From Adiantum capillus-veneris (Eukaryota; Streptophyta; Polypodiopsida; Polypodiales; Pteridaceae): a DNA stretch of 64,000 nt. A model generated the notes under the pieces. The model did no database searches, had not been told where the DNA came from, and saw only the letters and a list, made by a program, of their open reading frames with translations. The DNA lies in contig CM043963.1 of the NCBI GenBank assembly GCA_014529385.2, positions 97,876,912-97,940,911 of the forward strand, read 5' to 3'. The stretch's first letter is position 1; each line of letters opens with the position of its first letter. The translations under genes were made by a program, and so were the position numbers. Shown here in pieces: positions 57,947 to 64,000 of this stretch.

Positions 57947-58385
57947 TTAAAAAAAGGAAAAATTACCAAAATACCCCTCTAATTTAAAATACCCCTCAAA
58001 TTTCAAAAATTCCCAAAATACCCTTGTATCTATTTTGGTTGGAATGTTCAAGATTTTCTAATCTTCATTCGTTTTTGACAATTGAGATTTGTTTTTGAGT
58101 GCTCAGAATGTAATTTGTCAACAGTTACCATCGCAAAAAAGGCAATTATGTCTAAAAATAATGAAGCAATTCATCTCCAAAGCCTACATAACCAACTCAA
58201 ATTGTAGTTTTAGCATCTTGTACGATAGACAATCACTCTTCTTGTGAAGACCTACAAAAAAATTTATTTTTCGAGAAATTTAGTCTCACAAGCAGGGGTA
58301 TTTTGGGAATTTTGGAAAATTTGAAGGGCATTTTGGGAATTTCCTCAAATTAGAGGGGTATTTTGGTAATTTCCCCTTTTAAAAA
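57947..58385. mobile_element. MITE-like inverted-repeat element beside the PIG-A start
   Basis: ATTACCAAAATACCCCTCTA at 57962 and its complement TAGAGGGGTATTTTGGTAAT at 58351-58370 belong to terminal inverted repeats of about 75-90 bp. The ends are flanked by TTAAAAA-like sequence, possible target duplications. There is no open frame. It lies about 60 bp upstream of the PIG-A ATG, so it is in the promoter or 5' UTR. Confidence 0.72.
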
Positions 58386-59091
58386 TCGTTAAAACTTAGA
58401 ATCTTAGGAGATGCCTTCATTTTGAAAGGGGTACAACCGGAGAATGGTCATGGACAGCAAGCGGGATAGCATGGCCTACAGCAAACGGACCGAGTAGGTG
58501 GATGTTGGACAGAGACAGACGCAGGTGGACAGACAAGTGGGAATGCAGTGGGAGAGGACAAGAAGTAATGTTCTTTTTTAATAGAAGGGTGAATGAGTTC
58601 CCAAGGAAATAGCATTGGTGGAATGGTTTAGCGCAGAAATTGCTTCCTACCCGCCACGTATCGCGTTTGATACTTACTAGTAGGTGCTACTTTTGTCCTC
58701 TGGACCTGACAGCGCACAGAGGTTGGGAAGGGATCTGTTGAGATTCCATTTCAATAAAATGGGAAGGCCGTATGTTGCTACGATCATTTTTAACACTAAA
58801 TTAGATCGAATCATGGAAGATGCCTTGTTCAGGTAGGGAGGCCATAAGCAGGTAGTAGAGGAGCATAAACAGTTGTGAGACAAGCATAGAAGCAGCTGAG
58901 GGAGGCCTACATGGACATGTGCCTTGCACAACAAACAAAGAGTGTAGACAACGTGTTCTCTCTTTTTGTAGTATGGACAACGAGCAGCCCTGCCATTGGG
59001 TGGTGTATGATAGCAAGAATTTAGTTAAATATGGCTCAATTTGAAGTTCACCCAAAATTTGATTCGTCTCAAATCACTCCATAGAATAAGG

Positions 59092-59128
<37 letters not shown>

Positions 59129-59300
59129 GGAAGGAAGAAGAAGTAGAAGAAAACTTTTAACATAACAAAACTTCCCCAAATACCCTAAAGATCTATTAGA
59201 CGAGTCTTGAACATGAAGAGGGGGGGGGACTAGGAAATCACCGACTAGGGTGGGTGTTCACGAGGCTTAGTCATAAGAGGAGGGCAAGGAAAAGTAGACG

Positions 59301-59303
<3 letters not shown>
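58386..59303. other. Unassigned upstream region with poly-G
   Basis: No gene is recognised. Two overlapping minus-strand frames (58677-59055) show no family motif. A 33-base G run occupies 59095-59127, and a shorter G run is at 59221-59229. Confidence 0.4.

Positions 59304-59381
<78 letters not shown>
59304..59381. repeat. (GA)n, the (CT)n tail of LINE-B
   Basis: A perfect GA run. On the minus strand it directly follows the LINE-B 3' end ATCTAATTCATT. Confidence 0.93.
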
Positions 59382-59386
<5 letters not shown>

Positions 59387-59437
59387 TTAGATTTTATTAT
59401 CATCTTCGGACGTCAAATATGACTTATGGGACCATAG

Positions 59438-60701
59438 TTACATGTGATATAGTATGGGGCTAACGAGTGATTCTCGATGCTCCAAAATTGTGGTGATGAG
59501 AGTCGCAATGGAGAGCCCATATTGTGACTGGGAGAGGAAAGTGTGTAGGTCTAAATCATGGCTAAAAATATGAGGGAAGCAAATTTGGATGTGACCAAAA
59601 TCTGAGCACTCTAGTAGTGTGTGGTACTCAGACTCTCGAACTTGTAGTGAGCATGATGTGCACAATCAATTTGACTCTTCTCCATTGCCCCAACTTCATG
59701 TCTTGCATCAAAGGGAGTGGGAGCTAAGCTGAATGGATGTGATAGTGCGTATCACTGACAAGGGGTTGGGCTCAAGCATATAACGGTGATTAGTGTTCCT
59801 CTTTCAGCAAAGAACATCTAGTAGTGTGTGGTACTCAGACTCTCCAACTTGTAGTGAGCATGATGTGCACAATTAATTTGACTCTTCTCCATTGCCCCAA
59901 CTTCATGTCTTGCATCGAAGGGAGTGGGAGCTAAGCTGAATGGATGTGATAGTGCGTATCATTTACAAGGGGATGGGCTCAAGAATATAAGGGTGATTAG
60001 CGTTTCCTCTTTCAGCAAAGAACATGGTTTTGTAGTTGGGGGCAATATGGGTGATGTAATGTATGAAGAATATGGGTGGTATAATGTATGAAGCGTGACC
60101 CATTGGATTCCTTCCAAGCCATAATACATTGGTGTTGTAGAAAAGCTTCATTCACTTGGGAGTTTATTGAGGCATCATCTAGCAAGTGTAATGCATTCCA
60201 TCTCTCAAACCACTTCTTTATGTCTTGCATCCATCCCATGCTCAAGATCTTGCTTTTATGCGACTTTTTAAGTTTTTTTACTTGCTTCTAAGCATCTTTT
60301 TTAGCTTTTTTTCTTGCTTCCAATGCAGTTGTAGGAAGCCGATGTGGGGGATTTTGACGCATCATGTACTCAACAACCCTTTTCATGGCCATAACAAGAG
60401 ATCCCGACTCAGGAAGTAGGAGCATACATGGACAAAGTTTGTAAGAAAACCCTTTTGGACATTCTCGAACTCTTTCCAAGTAGACTTTGAGATGCTCCCA
60501 CCCCACACTTCAACTCCTTCAAGAAGAATCGGTATCACCAATGTGTCAAAAAGGTACTTCTTGAGAAGCCAAAATTTGATATTTCTCGCATTACACATGT
60601 TCTCAAATGCATAATATGCTCAAATCCCAACTTTCAAATGACACATAGCACATTCATGCCACTTGTGATTGGCCGGAACCTCAAGGCCAAGGTACTTAAA
60701 G
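59438..60701 (-). pseudogene. LINE-B reverse transcriptase C-terminal part
   Basis: KYLFDTLVIPILLEGVEVWG, STWKEFENVQKGFLTNFV, MAMKRVVEYMMRQ and DIKKWFERWNALHLLDDASI are in order. TTHILHTLHHPYCPQLQNHV and CTSCSLQVRESEYHTLLECS (Cys/His motif) follow. This is the post-RT region of LINE ORF2. Frameshifts and a 207-bp tandem duplication break it. Confidence 0.72.
59611..60024. repeat. Two-copy 207-bp tandem duplication in LINE-B
   Basis: CTAGTAGTGTGTGGTACTCA starts both copies (59611 and 59818), and TTTCAGCAAAGAACAT ends both. Confidence 0.88.
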
Positions 60702-60830
60702 TGTTAGGCCAAGGGCCAAAACTCACATGTAGTACGAGGGTCTATATGTAGCTAGGAGCCAAAGGGCCAGGGGCCTATATATAGTATGGTTGGGTGGTTA
60801 TTGGCATGTGTTGTTTCCCATAGTCTTACA
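60702..60830 (+). mobile_element. Very short LTR (129 bp, TRIM-like) with primer site
   Basis: It starts TGTTAGGCCAAGGGCC, has TATATATAG at about 60772, and ends AGTCTTACA. It is followed by T and TGGTATCAGAGC (60832-60843). The size fits TRIM elements. It interrupts LINE-B. No second LTR copy was found. Confidence 0.65.
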
Positions 60831-60906
60831 TTGGTATCAGAGCGGTGGAGAATCCTCTGGGAAGGAGAAGGGTCATGGTGCATGAGCTTTGTATGGCAAT
60901 GCATGG

Positions 60907-60982
<76 letters not shown>

Positions 60983-61636
60983 CTTGAGGAAGGAAGAAGG
61001 AGGAAAGATGTGGAGTCATGAAGGATTGCATGAAGCATTCTGCGAGTGGAGGTGGTTGGGTTGCTTCGTGGTGCTAAGCGAATACCCGAGGAGTCAAAGA
61101 GTAGCCGTGGAAAAACTCTCTTGCACACACAAAGTTGCAACGACGAGCTGCACCAAAGTGGTTGTAGCCGACATCTGTGGAGTTACCCCTACGTGTGGGG
61201 GATTTCACACTGCTATTGCAAGACCAGAAGAGGTCTCTGTTTGTCACCATGGTTGTTTTCTTCTTCAATGTTTTTGCGTCGCCATCATAGGAGAGTTTCA
61301 TGTTTTTTTCCCACATCTATTTTGGGCACCCTTACCAACTAAGGACGCATGTCCATGGCCATGAGTAGCGGAAAAGCATTTTTGGGTGTTTGTTGCTGCA
61401 TCTTTAGGGTTTAAGGATGACGACCTACTGATGTTAAAACTCGAGCAACCTTTTAGGTCTTGTAGGGAAACAATGGTAGCAGAGGTTGAGCTTGTCATCC
61501 CATGTTGAAAGAACACCTTTTGACCTAGAGAAGTTGCATGCTTGGAGATGTCGATAGGGCCAACATTTGCGTGGTGAATAAGCATGTGCCGGCAAGGAAT
61601 GGTCCTTTGTATGGATCTTACGGTTTAGATAAGGCC
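60831..61636 (+). other. Internal part of the TRIM-like element, or unassigned
   Basis: It starts with the primer site and holds a (CT)35 run at 60910-60980. A frame follows with LRKEEGGKMWSHEGLHEAFC (60984 on), which matches no known family. Where this element ends and LINE-B resumes is not visible. Confidence 0.45.
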
Positions 61637-61911
61637 ATAACCTCAATGGTTAGGCCACGAACCTCTACATAAAAAGCACGGCTCTTCCCCATGAAGGGCA
61701 TCCACCGACAGAGCACCTCGACTGAGCACGATCGTCGAGAAGACCACGGATACTTGGAAATTGTTGGTAAGGCAAGGCGTGTTGTTCGACTGGATGAAGG
61801 GTGCACAATGCTCGGCATGGCTGACCATTCATTACCATTCATGACACCAATAGGGGTCTCTCTTTCTCCATCTCTGAGAGTGGGATTTGAACTTTTGCTA
61901 AGGCAAGTCTC

Positions 61912-62695
<784 letters not shown>

Positions 62696-63771
62696 AAACC
62701 ATTGCAAAGGGCTTGTAGCAAACCATAGAAGAGTCCACAAACCACCTGAAACATGAGTATAAGTCCCCCCCCCCCTCTCTTTGACAACGACGTTGGGATG
62801 TGTATGATTCCCTCAGACAACAATCAAGGTGGGACAATAACAACTCAACCAAACCGACTACAAAAGGTCTTGCCACTTTTCTTTGTGGCAGTGTCTATAA
62901 TCCATACAAGATTTATTGACTAAGACAACATAAAGAAACTGAAACTAAAGAATATCACTTCTAGGATCATCAACAAAATTTATATGGCTTTTGTTCTTTT
63001 TGAAACACTATTGGAAGGATGGTTTGTCTTACCACAATAAACACAAGGATTTTTGGGGAAGCAATCCTTCATTTGATGATTATTTTGCCCACAAATTGCA
63101 CAAGATCTAGTACTAGTGGATGAAGTTGATGTAGAAGTGCATCCACTAATTGCATATGTTGTGGGAACCATAGAAGAAATAGCCTGAGATGCTCTTTTCT
63201 CCTCTTCTCGTAAGGAATTAACAGTACCATTGAAAGAAGGTAGAGCACCTTTCTCCTTTAAGACGGTCACAATTTGATGAAACTCACTTTGATGAAACTC
63301 AATAGGTAAGCGATTGAGTAAAACAACAATAAGATCTTCATCACGTAGTGGAGCTTCAACATACATTAGCTGGGTTCTAATGCTCTTCAACCTATTAGCT
63401 AGTGCTGCTATATTTTCATCAGCATGCATGGTTAAAGAATATAATTTCATCTTCAAGCTCATTTTTGAATATTTGGCTTTGGCACCAAAAAGAGTTTCTA
63501 ATTCTATCCAAGCATCACTTGAAGATGTGATATCATCTAAATAATGAATAAAATTGTCCTCAAGAGAGGTTAGAATAATACCAAAGTACATGCTTGTCTT
63601 TCCTCTGTTGTTCAACAAACAAAGCTCTAGTAACTACAATCATTGTAACCGCGTTGTTCGTTGAAGAGTCTTGACGAAGCTCCAAAAGTTTTCTCGCATC
63701 AGGTATCCCTTGACTTTGATTTGCCACGTCTGAAAATTGGACCTATGGAATTTGTCGATTTTGGATGCCAT
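62696..63771 (-). pseudogene. Copia gag (Cop2), pol deleted
   Basis: ATG at 63771 opens MASKIDKFHRSNFQTWQIKV, then a stop near 63640. The 63618-62980 frame has YLDDITSSSDAWIELETLFG, MKLYSLTMHADENIAALANR and LLNRLPIEFHQ, a UBN2-type copia gag. The knuckle CAICGQNNHQMKDC is followed by a second, incomplete one. Only about 280 bp separate gag from the polypurine tract, so all of pol is absent. The 5' LTR would lie beyond the right edge. Confidence 0.8.
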
Positions 63772-64000
63772 TTTTGAATCTCCAAAAAACTCGATGACGA
63801 CGACAACTATTGACAACTACACCTACATACAAAGGACTCTTGACAAGGTGAGTTGCTCTTTATAGCTACTAAAAGATAGAAGTCATTTTTTGAGCTGTCA
63901 TGCAAGGTGAGAATTCAATTTTTCAAGCACAATACTCTGCATAAAAGGTTGTTGATGCTTGTCTAACACCACCGCTTGGACATCATTTTGAAATGTTGTG

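Noticed and set aside
58677-59055. Overlapping minus-strand frames upstream of PIG-A as a gene
   Set aside because: No recognised motif, two competing frames over the same DNA, and no splice or start context in support.

Overview
The window is plant nuclear DNA. The evidence is a land-plant-type PIG-A gene with spliceosomal introns, set among chromodomain Ty3/gypsy elements, Ty1/copia elements, LINEs and many solo LTRs. The very long, transposon-filled intron and the dense nesting suggest a large genome such as a fern, lycophyte or gymnosperm, but the sequence alone does not fix the species. No rRNA, tRNA, CRISPR or bacterial feature was seen.

The host gene runs on the minus strand. It encodes the catalytic subunit of GPI-N-acetylglucosaminyltransferase (PIG-A). 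Exon 1 is at 57745-57891. Exons 2, 3 and 4 are at 19243-18671, 18581-18427 and 18329-18239. The frame is open across all joins. Introns 2 and 3 are 89 and 97 bp, but intron 1 is 38,501 bp and holds most of the mobile DNA in the window. The last part of the gene was not found and should lie further left.

Left flank (1-18 kb): the 5' half of a minus-strand gypsy element (1-3518); a LINE 3' end; a near full-length LINE (4265-12145) broken by two solo LTRs; a short gag-fragment LTR element (12.7-15.4 kb); and LTR pieces. Intron 1 (19.2-57.7 kb): a gypsy 3' half (19.9-29.1 kb) containing a copia element (21.05-28.3 kb), which itself contains a solo LTR and a LINE fragment; two stacked LINE 3' ends (29.1-30.7 kb); a minus-strand gypsy (31.85-42.2 kb) broken by a complete gag-protease-only LTR element (34371-39948) and a solo LTR; an 11.6-kb plus-strand gypsy (42246-53869) holding a solo LTR and a truncated minus-strand gypsy; then rearranged LTR pieces. 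Right flank (57.9-64 kb): an inverted-repeat element next to the PIG-A start, a second LINE, a very short LTR, and a copia gag.

Nesting order can be read from 5-bp target duplications: CCTCC, AAGAG, GCTAC, ATGGT, CTATC, CTCCC and CAAAG. The most interesting signal is that LINEs end in (CT)n instead of poly(A) and most are bounded by (CT)n on both sides. This suggests insertion into CT microsatellites, several of which lie inside LTRs.
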